A program made the translations under genes and the position numbers. Below are positions 47,559-56,547 of a stretch of DNA of 57,500 bases, one piece after another; the stretch's first letter is position 1, and each line of letters starts with the position of its first letter. Source of the DNA: Kiloniellaceae bacterium (lineage in GTDB: Bacteria > Pseudomonadota > Alphaproteobacteria > Kiloniellales > J153); assembly GCA_021776055.1 (NCBI GenBank), contig JAJFGP010000004.1:1-57500 (forward strand), in the 5' to 3' direction. The notes beneath the pieces were generated by a model. That model worked only from the letters and a program-made list of their open reading frames with translations. It was not told where the DNA came from and ran no database searches.

Positions 47559-48433
47559 TCCGCCCGCTGCACATCTTCCTTTTTCTGTTTATCGCCGTGA
47601 TCTGGGGGTTCAATTTTGCCGTCGCCAAGATCGGCTTGGCTCAATTACCACCGATTTTCATGATGTCGTTGCGCTGGGCTTTGGTGGGTCTCCTGCTCGC
47701 CCCGTTTGTTAAACCGCCGCGCGGCCGCTGGCGACCCGTGTTGCTGGTTTCCTTCACCCTGGGCTTTCTGCATTTCGCCATGATGTTCACGGGCCTAAAG
47801 GATGTGGACGCGGCAACGGCGGCCATCGCCATTCAACTCCAGGTCCCCTTCGCCGCCCTGCTTGCCGCCATCTTCTTCAATGACACGCTTGGCTGGCGCC
47901 GGGGGCTGGGCATGGCCGTGGCTTTCGTGGGGGTCGCCATCATTGCCGGCGAACCACGCCTGGCCGGAAACTACATTCCCCTCGCCCTGGTCATCGTCGC
48001 CGCCTGTATCTGGTCGGTGGCCAACATCCAAATCAAGATGATGGGCGAGATCGACGGCATGACTCTCAATGCCTGGGTCGGTGTATTCGCGGCACCGCAG
48101 CTGGCCATCGCCTCGTTCATTCTTGAAGACGGGCACGGCGCGGCCCTGGCCGCCGCCGACTGGCGGGCGGCGATGGCTGTGATCTACCAAGCGGTCGCCG
48201 TTGTTGTCATCGGCTACGGCGGATGGTTCTGGCTGCTGCGCCGCTATGCGATCAACCAGGTGATGCCGTTCATGTTACTGGTCCCTGGGTTTGGTGTTCT
48301 GTCGGGTGTTCTCGTCCTCGACGAGCGCCTCACCCCCGCTTTGATCGTCGGCGGCTTGCTCACCGTACTGGGTGTGGCAATCATCACCTTGATCCGGCCG
48401 AAGCTCGTGGCGCCGGCCGCGGATCGCGTTTAA
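47555..48433 (+). CDS. EamA/DMT family permease
   Basis: The 292-residue protein has about ten membrane segments in two EamA repeats (IWGFNFAVAKIGL near residue 17 and the second repeat near 150-280, with IWSVANIQIKMMG). Such transporters export amino acids or metabolites; the substrate is not readable. The start is GTG 47555, which overlaps the DjlA-like stop as GTGA and has GGAGGTTT directly before it. Confidence 0.9.
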   Translation: MIRPLHIFLFLFIAVIWGFNFAVAKIGLAQLPPIFMMSLRWALVGLLLAPFVKPPRGRWRPVLLVSFTLGFLHFAMMFTGLKDVDAATAAIAIQLQVPFAALLAAIFFNDTLGWRRGLGMAVAFVGVAIIAGEPRLAGNYIPLALVIVAACIWSVANIQIKMMGEIDGMTLNAWVGVFAAPQLAIASFILEDGHGAALAAADWRAAMAVIYQAVAVVVIGYGGWFWLLRRYAINQVMPFMLLVPGFGVLSGVLVLDERLTPALIVGGLLTVLGVAIITLIRPKLVAPAADRV

Positions 48434-48443
48434 GACTTGTGCC

Positions 48444-49166
48444 ATGGCGCCCCTGATCGATCGCCCATCGCCCAACTTCGATACCCGCGCCGCCGGACAT
48501 CCGATCGATATTCTGCTGCTGCACTACACGGGTATGGAAACCGCGGAGGCGGCGCTGGCTCGCATGTGCGATCCGGCAGCCAAGGTGAGCGCCCACTATT
48601 GCATCGATGAGGACGGCAGTTGCACGCGCCTGGTAGACGAGGCGCATCGTGCCTGGCACGCGGGCGTTAGCACCTGGGCTGGGGAGAGCGATATCAACAG
48701 CCGCTCCATTGGCATCGAGTTGGTCAATCCCGGCCATGAATTCGGCTATCGGCCGTTTCCCGAGCCGCAGATGGTGAGCTTGATCAGGCTGGCTGGCGAC
48801 ATTCTGAGCCGGCACCCGATCCCCCCGGCGCGCGTGCTTGGCCATGCCGATGTAGCACCCCTGCGTAAAGAGGACCCCGGCGAATTGTTCGATTGGGCCC
48901 GCTTGGCCGCGGCCGGTATCGGCCTCTGGCCGGGGACGCCGGCCTCCATAACGCCGCCGCCCATCGCCGAGGTGCAAGAAATGCTGCGCCGCTATGGCTA
49001 CGCGGCCCCACAAACAGGGGTGCTGGACGAAGAGACGAAGGCCATTCTGGTGGCCTTCCAGCGCCACTTCCGCCCCGGCAATGTGCGCGGCGAGTTAGAT
49101 GGCGAGACGGTTGGTCGCCTACAGGCCTTGCTGACATTAGTTGACGGCGGCGCCGCGCGCGCCTAG
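48444..49166 (+). CDS. N-acetylmuramoyl-L-alanine amidase, AmpD/AmiD type
   Basis: The 240-residue protein has an amidase-2 domain (about 15-155), with zinc-ligand candidates in ILLLHYTGM near residue 27 and VLGHADVAP near residue 133 with the following RKEDPG. A C-terminal peptidoglycan-binding domain (about 170-235, EVQEMLRRYGY and VAFQRHFRPGN) follows. No signal peptide is seen, so it may act in the cytoplasm on recycled muropeptides or need another export route. The rnpB promoter appears to start within its last codons. Confidence 0.9.
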   Translation: MAPLIDRPSPNFDTRAAGHPIDILLLHYTGMETAEAALARMCDPAAKVSAHYCIDEDGSCTRLVDEAHRAWHAGVSTWAGESDINSRSIGIELVNPGHEFGYRPFPEPQMVSLIRLAGDILSRHPIPPARVLGHADVAPLRKEDPGELFDWARLAAAGIGLWPGTPASITPPPIAEVQEMLRRYGYAAPQTGVLDEETKAILVAFQRHFRPGNVRGELDGETVGRLQALLTLVDGGAARA

Positions 49167-49169
49167 GTC
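49141..49169 (+). promoter_or_regulatory. Candidate rnpB promoter overlapping the amidase gene end
   Basis: TTGACG (49141-49146) lies 17 bases before TAGGTC (49164-49169). The predicted start near 49175 equals the first base of the RNase P RNA helix P1. The -35 box is strong and the -10 is weak. Confidence 0.4.
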
Positions 49170-49174
49170 TAAGG

Positions 49175-49593
<419 letters not shown>

Positions 49594-49889
49594 TTTTTAT
49601 TTTCATTCGACTACTTTGCAGGCTTCCGCCAACTGGGCGCGGCCCACTTTCCGCCTTTGCGCCGGTCACACATCGCGGAAAACCTCGGAATCCGGCAATC
49701 ACCCGTCCCGCCCCGATAGGCGAACTTATTTTCAATCTCTAAAAGAACATTACAAGAACAAAATTACGCCACAGTTGCCATCGATATTCAACTGGTATGG
49801 TGCAAGTCGGTTCGAGCGAGAGTGTATCTACTACATGATGTGGCGCCGTTAATGTCTTCTTCATAGTATGTGTTTTACTTGTGTCCCAG

Positions 49890-49918
49890 TTGACAACCAA
49901 AAAATCCCTTGATAGACC
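49890..49918 (+). promoter_or_regulatory. Candidate promoter of the dcw cluster
   Basis: A perfect TTGACA (49890-49895) is followed after 17 bases by TAGACC (49913-49918). It would start RNA near 49925, about 87 bases before the mraZ GTG. The position suits the main dcw promoter. Confidence 0.5.
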
Positions 49919-49957
49919 ATACGATCCCATTTCGGGGATACCTGGCATCAGAACGTG

Positions 49958-49982
49958 TGAGACCTGGTGGCGGGAAGCAGGG
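49958..49982 (+). promoter_or_regulatory. Possible MraZ-box repeats
   Basis: TGAGA (49958), TGGCG (49968) and CAGGG (49978) recur exactly every 10 bases, the spacing of the TGGGN-N5 repeats bound by MraZ. The repeats are degenerate, so this is only a candidate operator. It lies 30-55 bases before mraZ, as expected for self-repression. Confidence 0.3.
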
Positions 49983-50011
49983 AGCAACCACGAACATCGT
50001 GGGGGACAGGC

Positions 50012-50470
50012 GTGCCGGTCTTCATTGGCACTTTCGAGAACAAGGTGGACCGCAAGGGGCGGGTGTCCGTGCCTGCGTCATTCCGCCAGTCCCTGGCCAC
50101 TGATGGGTTCGTGGCCTTTAACTCCCATCGCGCGCCGGCCATAGAGGCCTGCAGCGCCGAGTTCATCGAACGGCTGAACGACAGCGTTTCGGAGATGGCC
50201 CTGTACTCGAACGAGCAGGACGATCTAGCGGCCACGGTTTTCTCAGACTCGCTTCACCTCCCTTACGGCGAGGACGGCCGCATCATATTGCCGGAAAAAA
50301 TGATGCAACACGCCGGCATCACAGATATCGCGGCCTTTGTCGGAAAGGGGCCGATTTTTCAGATCTGGCAGCCCGAGGCCCTCGAACGCCACAAGGCGGA
50401 AGCGCGCGCGCGCGCCAAATCCCAGGGGTTGACCTTGTCCCTGGCGCCGGTCGGCGGGGGTGGCCGATGA
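50012..50470 (+). CDS. mraZ: MraZ, transcriptional regulator of the dcw cluster
   Basis: MraZ is an AbrB-fold, ring-forming DNA-binding protein that represses its own operon. The 152-residue protein starts at GTG (PVFIGTFENKVDRKGRVSVP in part), has two MraZ/AbrB repeats (about 5-50 and 80-125, LPYGEDGRIILPEKMM), and ends in a basic tail. GGGGGA lies five bases before the GTG. The stop overlaps rsmH by ATGA. Confidence 0.95.
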   Translation: MPVFIGTFENKVDRKGRVSVPASFRQSLATDGFVAFNSHRAPAIEACSAEFIERLNDSVSEMALYSNEQDDLAATVFSDSLHLPYGEDGRIILPEKMMQHAGITDIAAFVGKGPIFQIWQPEALERHKAEARARAKSQGLTLSLAPVGGGGR

Positions 50471-51474
50471 CGGAACTCAAGCATACCGGAAAGCCAGCCA
50501 CACCAGGCGGCCACACGCCGGTGATGTTGCGTGAAGTTCTCGACGCGCTGGCACCGCGCGATGGGGCGATCTACGTGGATGGAACCTTTGGCGCCGGCGG
50601 CTATACGGCCGCGATTTTGAACGCGGCGGACTGCACCGTTTGGGGCATTGACCGGGATACCGAGGCAGTTTCCGCCGGCAACGCGATGGTTGCCACCTAC
50701 GCCGGCCGGCTGACGTTGGTGGAAGGCAGGTTTGGCGCCATGGACCGGCTGCTCGGTGATCGAGGCATCTCCGCGGTGGACGGCATCGCCCTGGATCTCG
50801 GCGTCTCGTCCATGCAGATCGACCAGCCGGCGCGCGGTTTCTCCTTCACCGCCGACGGCCCGCTGGATATGCGCATGGAACCGGCAGGGCCCGGCCCTAG
50901 CGCCGCGGACGTGGTCAATTCCCTATCCGAGGCCGAATTGGCCGACATCATTTTTCGCTACGGCGAGGAGCGCCGGTCCCGGCAGGTTGCCCGTGCCATC
51001 GTCACGGCCCGGCACGACCGCCCGATCGTGCGCACCGGCGAGTTGGCTGCCATTGTTCGCAAGGCCGTCAAGCAACGGCCCGCCAAGGGCGAAAAGCGCA
51101 TCGATGCGAGTACGCGCACTTTTCAGGCCCTGCGCATCTACGTCAATGACGAGATCGGCGAGATCGGCCGCGGCCTGAGCGCCGCCGAGCGTTTGCTGGC
51201 ACCGGGCGGCCGTCTGGCTGTCGTCGCTTTTCATTCTCTTGAGGACCGCGCGGTAAAACAATTCCTGCGCGAGCGCAGCGGCGATCTGCCGCGCCGCTCG
51301 CGGCATCTGCCCGAGGCACCTGACCCGGCGCCGCGCTCGGCGACTTTCCAGCCCCTGTTTAGGGGCACTTGCCGGCCCAGCCGGGCGGAATGTGCTGCCA
51401 ACGCACGCGCACGTTCCGCCCGGATGCGGGCCGCCTTCCGGACCGATGCACCAGCCTGGGCGACCGCGCCATGA
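50467..51474 (+). CDS. rsmH: 16S rRNA (cytosine-1402-N4)-methyltransferase
   Basis: RsmH methylates N4 of C1402 in 16S rRNA with S-adenosylmethionine. The 335-residue product begins with HTPVMLREVLDAL, has the SAM motif VDGTFGAGGYT near residue 38, LGVSSMQIDQPARGFSF, and FHSLEDRAVKQF near 255. It overlaps mraZ and ftsL by ATGA at either side. Length is normal. Confidence 0.97.
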   Translation: MTELKHTGKPATPGGHTPVMLREVLDALAPRDGAIYVDGTFGAGGYTAAILNAADCTVWGIDRDTEAVSAGNAMVATYAGRLTLVEGRFGAMDRLLGDRGISAVDGIALDLGVSSMQIDQPARGFSFTADGPLDMRMEPAGPGPSAADVVNSLSEAELADIIFRYGEERRSRQVARAIVTARHDRPIVRTGELAAIVRKAVKQRPAKGEKRIDASTRTFQALRIYVNDEIGEIGRGLSAAERLLAPGGRLAVVAFHSLEDRAVKQFLRERSGDLPRRSRHLPEAPDPAPRSATFQPLFRGTCRPSRAECAANARARSARMRAAFRTDAPAWATAP

Positions 51475-51851
51475 GACGGCTGACCGGCATTCTCGGCCTG
51501 ACGGTTGCCGCTGTCGCGGCGCTATTCCTCTTCGCCCTCAAGCAAGACGTACGGCAGATGGAGGATGAATTGCGCGCGGCGCACCGGGACATCCTCAATC
51601 AGCAGGAAGCCATTCAGGTATTCGAAACCGAATGGAGTTATCTGAACCAGCCGGCCCGGATCGCTGATCTGGCCAAGCGACATCTTGGCTTAGAGCCGAT
51701 TTCCGCCGCACGCATCGTGCGCCTCGACGATCTGCCGCTGCGGGCGGCGAGCATCAAACCGGCCAGCAAACAGATCAGCCCATCCGATACGCCGAATGAC
51801 ACTCGGCTTATCCCAACCTCCAGCGATACAAAAGCAGGGAGCGCCCAATGA
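51471..51851 (+). CDS. ftsL: FtsL-like cell division protein
   Basis: FtsL is a bitopic protein of the FtsQLB divisome complex. The 126-residue product has a membrane segment near residues 4-24 ([20 protein letters not shown]), a coiled coil (about 25-60, VRQMEDELRAAHRDILNQQEA in part) and the WSYLNQPARIADLAKRHLGL ending typical of the alphaproteobacterial family. The identification relies on this pattern and on position between rsmH and ftsI. It overlaps both by ATGA. Confidence 0.88.
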   Translation: MRRLTGILGLTVAAVAALFLFALKQDVRQMEDELRAAHRDILNQQEAIQVFETEWSYLNQPARIADLAKRHLGLEPISAARIVRLDDLPLRAASIKPASKQISPSDTPNDTRLIPTSSDTKAGSAQ

Positions 51852-53620
51852 ACCGACGTGTGGTGCCGCCCAGCCGGCCCAATTGCTACCCGGTGATCGA
51901 CACCCTGCCGCCGCGCAAGTTCGCCGGCCACGGTGCCCGTGTCCAATTGGATGGCAGCGCCGCCCGAGCGCTGGAAACTGGCCGGACTCGCCTGCTGGCA
52001 GCCGGATTGGTGTTTGCGCTGGCGTTTACCGTCATTGGCGGGCGGCTTATCGACCTGACCCTGCTCTCGCAAAACAGCGAGCCGAAGATCGCCGGTGGCC
52101 CGACGGCACCGCAGCGCGAGACCGGGCGCGCCGATATCGTCGACCGCAACGGCGTTCTGCTGGCGACAACCCTGCCGACGGCGTCTCTGTGGGCCAATCC
52201 ACACAAAGTCCTCGACCCGTACGACGCGGCGGTACAACTCAACACCGCCCTGCCTGAGCTCTCGCACGCCGAAATCCTAGCCAAACTGACCAGCGAGAAG
52301 GGCTTCGTCTGGCTCAAGCGCGGGCTGACCCCGCGTCAGCAGTATGCCATCAACCGCCTTGGCGTTCCGGGCCTGCAATTTCGCCAGGAACCGCGCCGCT
52401 ACTATCCGCATGCGTCCCTGACAGCCCATAGCGTCGGTTTTACCGATGTGGATGACAACGGCTTGGCCGGTATCGAGCAATCGTTCGACAGCAAACTGCG
52501 CGGAGCCGTGAAACCGCTAGCACTCAGCATCGATCTGCGCATTCAGCACGTGTTGAGCCAGGCGCTAACCGACACCATGGCCGAATTCAAGGCCATCGGG
52601 GCTGCCGGTATCGTCATGGATGTGCGCACCGGCGAGATCGTTGCCATGACCTCGCTGCCCGACTTCGACCCGAACCGTCCGGGCGATGCTCCAGCCGATG
52701 CCCGGTTCAACCGCGCGAGTCTCGGTGTCTACGAGATGGGTTCGGTGTTCAAGATTTTCACCACGGCGATGGCCCTGGACGGCGGGATCGTCACGCTCGA
52801 CGACCGCTACGATACAAGCAAGCCAATCCGCATCGGGCGCTTCACTATTTCCGATTTCAAGCCCAAGAACGGGCCGCTATCCGTGCCTGAAATACTCATG
52901 TATTCCAGCAACATAGGGACCGCCCGCATTGCCATGGACGTGGGCGCTCTGATGCAACGCGAATTCCTTGAGCGGCTTGGCCTTATGTTGCCGTCGACGG
53001 TCGAGCTATCCGAAGTCGGGCACCCGATGATGCCTTCGCCTTGGCGCGAAATAAATATGCTGACGATCTCCTACGGGCACGGCATGGCGGTCAGTCCGAT
53101 CCGACTCGTCTCCGCTGTCTCCGCAATCGTCAATGGCGGTATTTTGCGGCCCGCAACTTTGCTGCGCCAACCGGCTAATACCGAAATCCCCGGCACGCGC
53201 GTGATCAGCGAGCAGACATCGCACCAGATGCGCCAGCTCATGCGCCTGGTGGTCACTCACGGCACCGGCAAGAAAGCCAATGCCGACGGGTACATGGTCG
53301 GCGGCAAGACCGGCACCGCGGACAAGCTAATTGGCGGCAAGTATGCACGCGATGCCCGCGTCGCCTCCTTCGTTGGCGCTTTCCCCATGACCGAACCGCG
53401 TTACGCGATCTTCGTCATGGTGGATGAGCCGAAGGGCAATGCGTCCACCTACAATTACGCCACCGGTGGTTGGGTCGCGGCCCCGGCGGTACGCCGCGTG
53501 GTCGAGCAGATCGGCCCGTTGCTTGGCGTCGCGCCGATCCGGACGAACCCGGAGGACGAGGAGAGCGAACTCCTCTACGTGCGCGCGAGCGCGAAGGCAG
53601 AGAAAGTTGCTGCTAACTAA
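51848..53620 (+). CDS. ftsI: FtsI (PBP3), division-specific transpeptidase
   Basis: FtsI cross-links septal peptidoglycan. The 590-residue class B PBP has a long N-terminal cytoplasmic part, a membrane anchor near residues 48-72, a pedestal domain starting ADIVDRNGVLLAT, and the transpeptidase motifs GSVFK (Ser299), SSN and KTGTAD. The ATG overlaps ftsL by ATGA. It is full length for the family. Confidence 0.96.
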   Translation: MNRRVVPPSRPNCYPVIDTLPPRKFAGHGARVQLDGSAARALETGRTRLLAAGLVFALAFTVIGGRLIDLTLLSQNSEPKIAGGPTAPQRETGRADIVDRNGVLLATTLPTASLWANPHKVLDPYDAAVQLNTALPELSHAEILAKLTSEKGFVWLKRGLTPRQQYAINRLGVPGLQFRQEPRRYYPHASLTAHSVGFTDVDDNGLAGIEQSFDSKLRGAVKPLALSIDLRIQHVLSQALTDTMAEFKAIGAAGIVMDVRTGEIVAMTSLPDFDPNRPGDAPADARFNRASLGVYEMGSVFKIFTTAMALDGGIVTLDDRYDTSKPIRIGRFTISDFKPKNGPLSVPEILMYSSNIGTARIAMDVGALMQREFLERLGLMLPSTVELSEVGHPMMPSPWREINMLTISYGHGMAVSPIRLVSAVSAIVNGGILRPATLLRQPANTEIPGTRVISEQTSHQMRQLMRLVVTHGTGKKANADGYMVGGKTGTADKLIGGKYARDARVASFVGAFPMTEPRYAIFVMVDEPKGNASTYNYATGGWVAAPAVRRVVEQIGPLLGVAPIRTNPEDEESELLYVRASAKAEKVAAN

Positions 53621-53645
53621 CTTGGTACAGGATTCGGTCAAGGTA

Positions 53646-55094
53646 ATGGACCAGACGACGGTGCAGGAAATCGAAATCAGCGGCTTGGCCGTGGACAGCC
53701 GAAAGGTTGCGCCCGGATTCCTGTTCGCCGCCGTGCCCGGCAGCCGCGCCGACGGCCGTACCTTTATCGATCAGGCGGTTGCCCAAGGGGCGGTCGCGGT
53801 ATTGGCGCCGCCAGGAACCACGCTGAAAGCCTATGACCGGCCGATCCAGCTGGTGACCGACGAAAATCCGCGCCGCCGCCTCGCCCTCATGGCCGCGCGT
53901 TTCTATCAGCGGCAGCCGGCGACGATCGTCACCGTGACCGGAACCAATGGCAAGACATCGGTTGCCAGCTTCACCCGACAGATATGGCAACACCTGGGAC
54001 GCAACGCGGCCAGCCTAGGCACCTTAGGCTTGTCGCCGCCACGCGCCGATGCGCCGCAGTCGCTGACGACACCGGATTCCATTGAATTGCACCGCTGCCT
54101 TGCGGCCTTGGCCGACGATGACGTCGAATGCCTTGCTCTCGAGGCTTCCAGCCATGGGCTTGACCAGTACCGGCTGGACGGCGTGCGCGTCGCTGCTGCG
54201 GCCTTCACGAATCTTACGCGCGATCATCTGGACTATCACGGCGGCATGGCCGCTTATGGCCAAGCCAAGCTGCGGCTTTTCAGCGAATTGCTGGTGCCGG
54301 GCGGGACAGCGGTGGTCAATGCGGATCTGCCCTTCGGCGAGGAGGTGCGCGCTGTTTGCGCTCGCCGGTCGTTACGCACCATCACCTATGGCATCGCCGA
54401 AAGCGATCTGCGCCTTATCGGCCAGGAGCCGACCGAGCACGGGCAGAAGTTGCTGCTGGATATCTTCGGTCAGGCGCACGCCGTTGAGCTTCCGCTGGCC
54501 GGTACGTTCCAAGCGGCAAACGTTTTGGCGGCCCTCGGCCTGGTGATCGCAACCGGAGCCGAACCAGAGAAAGCCGTCGCCACGCTTGGTTCTCTGGAGG
54601 GCGTATCCGGCCGCCTGGAGCTAGTGGCCCGCACGGAACGCGGCGGCCAGATCTACGTGGACTACGCTCATACACCCGATGCCTTGGAGACCGTGCTGAC
54701 CGCCCTGCGCCCGCACACACGCGCACAGCTTTGGGTGGTGTTCGGCTGCGGCGGTGACCGCGACCGAGGCAAGCGGCCACAAATGGGCGAGATCGCCCAA
54801 CGCTTGGCGGATCGCGCGGTCGTCACGGATGATAACCCGCGCAGCGAAGACCCGGCGGCGATCCGCCGCGAGATTCTCGCCGCCGCGCCAGAGGCGCAAG
54901 AGATTGGAGACCGGGGGGAGGCCATCGCTATGGCGGTGGCCGCTCTTGGCCCGGGCGATGTCCTGGTCATTGCGGGGAAGGGTCACGAATCCGGACAGAC
55001 TGTGGGGGACCGGATTCTGCCCTTTTTCGATCGGGATGTCGCCCGGGCCGCCGCGGCCGACCAGGCCTCGGGCAAACATGGAGGCGCGCAATGA
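53646..55094 (+). CDS. murE: UDP-MurNAc-tripeptide synthetase (meso-diaminopimelate-adding)
   Basis: MurE adds meso-diaminopimelate to UDP-MurNAc-L-Ala-D-Glu. With ATG 53646 it has 482 residues: N-terminal UDP domain (DSRKVAPGFLFAAVPG), ATP domain with TGTNGKTSV near 98, and the C-terminal domain with DNPR near 396, the motif of DAP-specific enzymes. A TTG at 53607 (MLLTNLVQDS...), overlapping the ftsI end, would restore the usual first helix and may be the true start. Its stop overlaps murF by ATGA. Confidence 0.95.
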   Translation: MDQTTVQEIEISGLAVDSRKVAPGFLFAAVPGSRADGRTFIDQAVAQGAVAVLAPPGTTLKAYDRPIQLVTDENPRRRLALMAARFYQRQPATIVTVTGTNGKTSVASFTRQIWQHLGRNAASLGTLGLSPPRADAPQSLTTPDSIELHRCLAALADDDVECLALEASSHGLDQYRLDGVRVAAAAFTNLTRDHLDYHGGMAAYGQAKLRLFSELLVPGGTAVVNADLPFGEEVRAVCARRSLRTITYGIAESDLRLIGQEPTEHGQKLLLDIFGQAHAVELPLAGTFQAANVLAALGLVIATGAEPEKAVATLGSLEGVSGRLELVARTERGGQIYVDYAHTPDALETVLTALRPHTRAQLWVVFGCGGDRDRGKRPQMGEIAQRLADRAVVTDDNPRSEDPAAIRREILAAAPEAQEIGDRGEAIAMAVAALGPGDVLVIAGKGHESGQTVGDRILPFFDRDVARAAAADQASGKHGGAQ

Positions 55095-56530
55095 GCCGCG
55101 CCGAAGCCTTGTGGACGGCGGCGGAAGCCGTGACGGCCACCAACGGCCGCAGCACCGGTGACTGGCAGGTCACGGGTGTTTCCATCGATAGCCGCAGCGT
55201 TCAGGCGGGCGATCTGTTCATCGCCCTCACCGGCCCTAACTTCGACGGCCATGCCTTTGTCGCCGAGGCCCTGCACAAGGGCGCCGCGGTGGCCATGACG
55301 CGCACCGATTTCGCCGGTGCCGATAGCGCGGCTGCACCCGGCCCGCTGCTTCTGGTCGAGGACACCTTTGCTGCCCTGTGGAATCTAGGCACCGCGGCAC
55401 GGGCACGCAGCACGGCGCGCTTTGCCGGCGTGACCGGCAGTGTCGGCAAGACCAGCATCAAAGAGGCTCTGGCGCGCGGTCTGGCGACGCAAGCGCCGAC
55501 GGCCTGGAGTGTCGGCAGCTTCAATAACCATTGGGGTTTACCCCTTAGCCTGGCGCGCATGGCGCGCAATGCGACCTATGGCGTCTTCGAGTTGGGCATG
55601 AACCATCCCGGCGAAATCCGCCGCCTGGCCGGTCTGTTGCGCCCGGATGTCGCGCTCATCACCAATATCGAGGCCGCGCATATCGGCTTGCTCGGCTCGC
55701 TCGAGGCCATCGCCGATGCCAAGGGCGAAATTTTCGAGGCCATGGAGAGCACCGGCACTGTCGTGTTGAACCGCGACAATGCTTATTTCCGCCATCTGGA
55801 CAAGATGGCGCGGGAACGGGGCATCGAGCACATCGTCAGCTTCGGCCGTGCCGCCGAGGCCGACGTCCGCTTGATCGACTGCGTACTGGAAGCAACGCAC
55901 AGCGATGTGACCGCCGAGGTGTTGGGCCAGAAGCTCGACTACACCGTATCGGTGCCAGGCACCCATTGGGTGCTCAACTCGCTGGCGGTCATCGCCGCGG
56001 CGCAAGCGCTCGGCGCCGATCCGGCGGCAACCGCTGCGGCCTTGGCCAATATGCAGTCAATCAAGGGGCGCGGAACGCGCCAGCGGATCGCGATGCCAGG
56101 CGGCAACTTCGATCTCATCGACGACGCCTACAACGCCAATCCATCGTCCATGCGCGCCGCTATCGAGGTTCTCGGCCGGTCGCAAATAGGCTCGGGCGGG
56201 CGGCGTATTGCCGTGCTCGGCGACATGCTGGAATTGGGACCACAAGCCGCCAGCCTGCATCGTAGCCTGGTGGAGCCCTTGCGCGAGGCGGGCGTCGATC
56301 TGGTCTACACCTGCGGCGACTCCATGGCGGCTCTCAGCGAAGCATTGCCAGAGAATATGTGCGGCGGTCACGCCACCAACTCGCAAGCTCTGGCGCCAAT
56401 CGTTTGCGCCGCCGTTGCCGCTGGAGACGTGGTCATGGTCAAGGGATCGCTGGGCAGCCGCATGGCCTTGGTGGTCACGGCGCTGGCCAGCTTGGCGCAA
56501 CCCCTGCCGCACGCGGCAAACGGCAACTAG
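55091..56530 (+). CDS. murF: UDP-MurNAc-tripeptide-D-alanyl-D-alanine ligase
   Basis: MurF adds D-Ala-D-Ala to complete the muropeptide. The 479-residue product has the N-terminal domain with [14 protein letters not shown], the ATP motif [15 protein letters not shown] near residue 114, and [16 protein letters not shown] near 350. It overlaps murE by ATGA and is followed after 17 bases by mraY. Confidence 0.96.
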   Translation: MSRAEALWTAAEAVTATNGRSTGDWQVTGVSIDSRSVQAGDLFIALTGPNFDGHAFVAEALHKGAAVAMTRTDFAGADSAAAPGPLLLVEDTFAALWNLGTAARARSTARFAGVTGSVGKTSIKEALARGLATQAPTAWSVGSFNNHWGLPLSLARMARNATYGVFELGMNHPGEIRRLAGLLRPDVALITNIEAAHIGLLGSLEAIADAKGEIFEAMESTGTVVLNRDNAYFRHLDKMARERGIEHIVSFGRAAEADVRLIDCVLEATHSDVTAEVLGQKLDYTVSVPGTHWVLNSLAVIAAAQALGADPAATAAALANMQSIKGRGTRQRIAMPGGNFDLIDDAYNANPSSMRAAIEVLGRSQIGSGGRRIAVLGDMLELGPQAASLHRSLVEPLREAGVDLVYTCGDSMAALSEALPENMCGGHATNSQALAPIVCAAVAAGDVVMVKGSLGSRMALVVTALASLAQPLPHAANGN

Positions 56531-56547
56531 GCGCGGAACCAGCACCC

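Larger units (their letters stand above)
49604..50011 (+). other. AT-rich spacer upstream of mraZ
   Basis: After the rnpB T run there is a 408-base region richer in A and T than its neighbours, with no gene, repeat or RNA that I can recognise. Short open frames in it lack coding character. Its last 120 bases hold the likely mraZ promoter and MraZ-box-like repeats listed separately. Confidence 0.5.
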
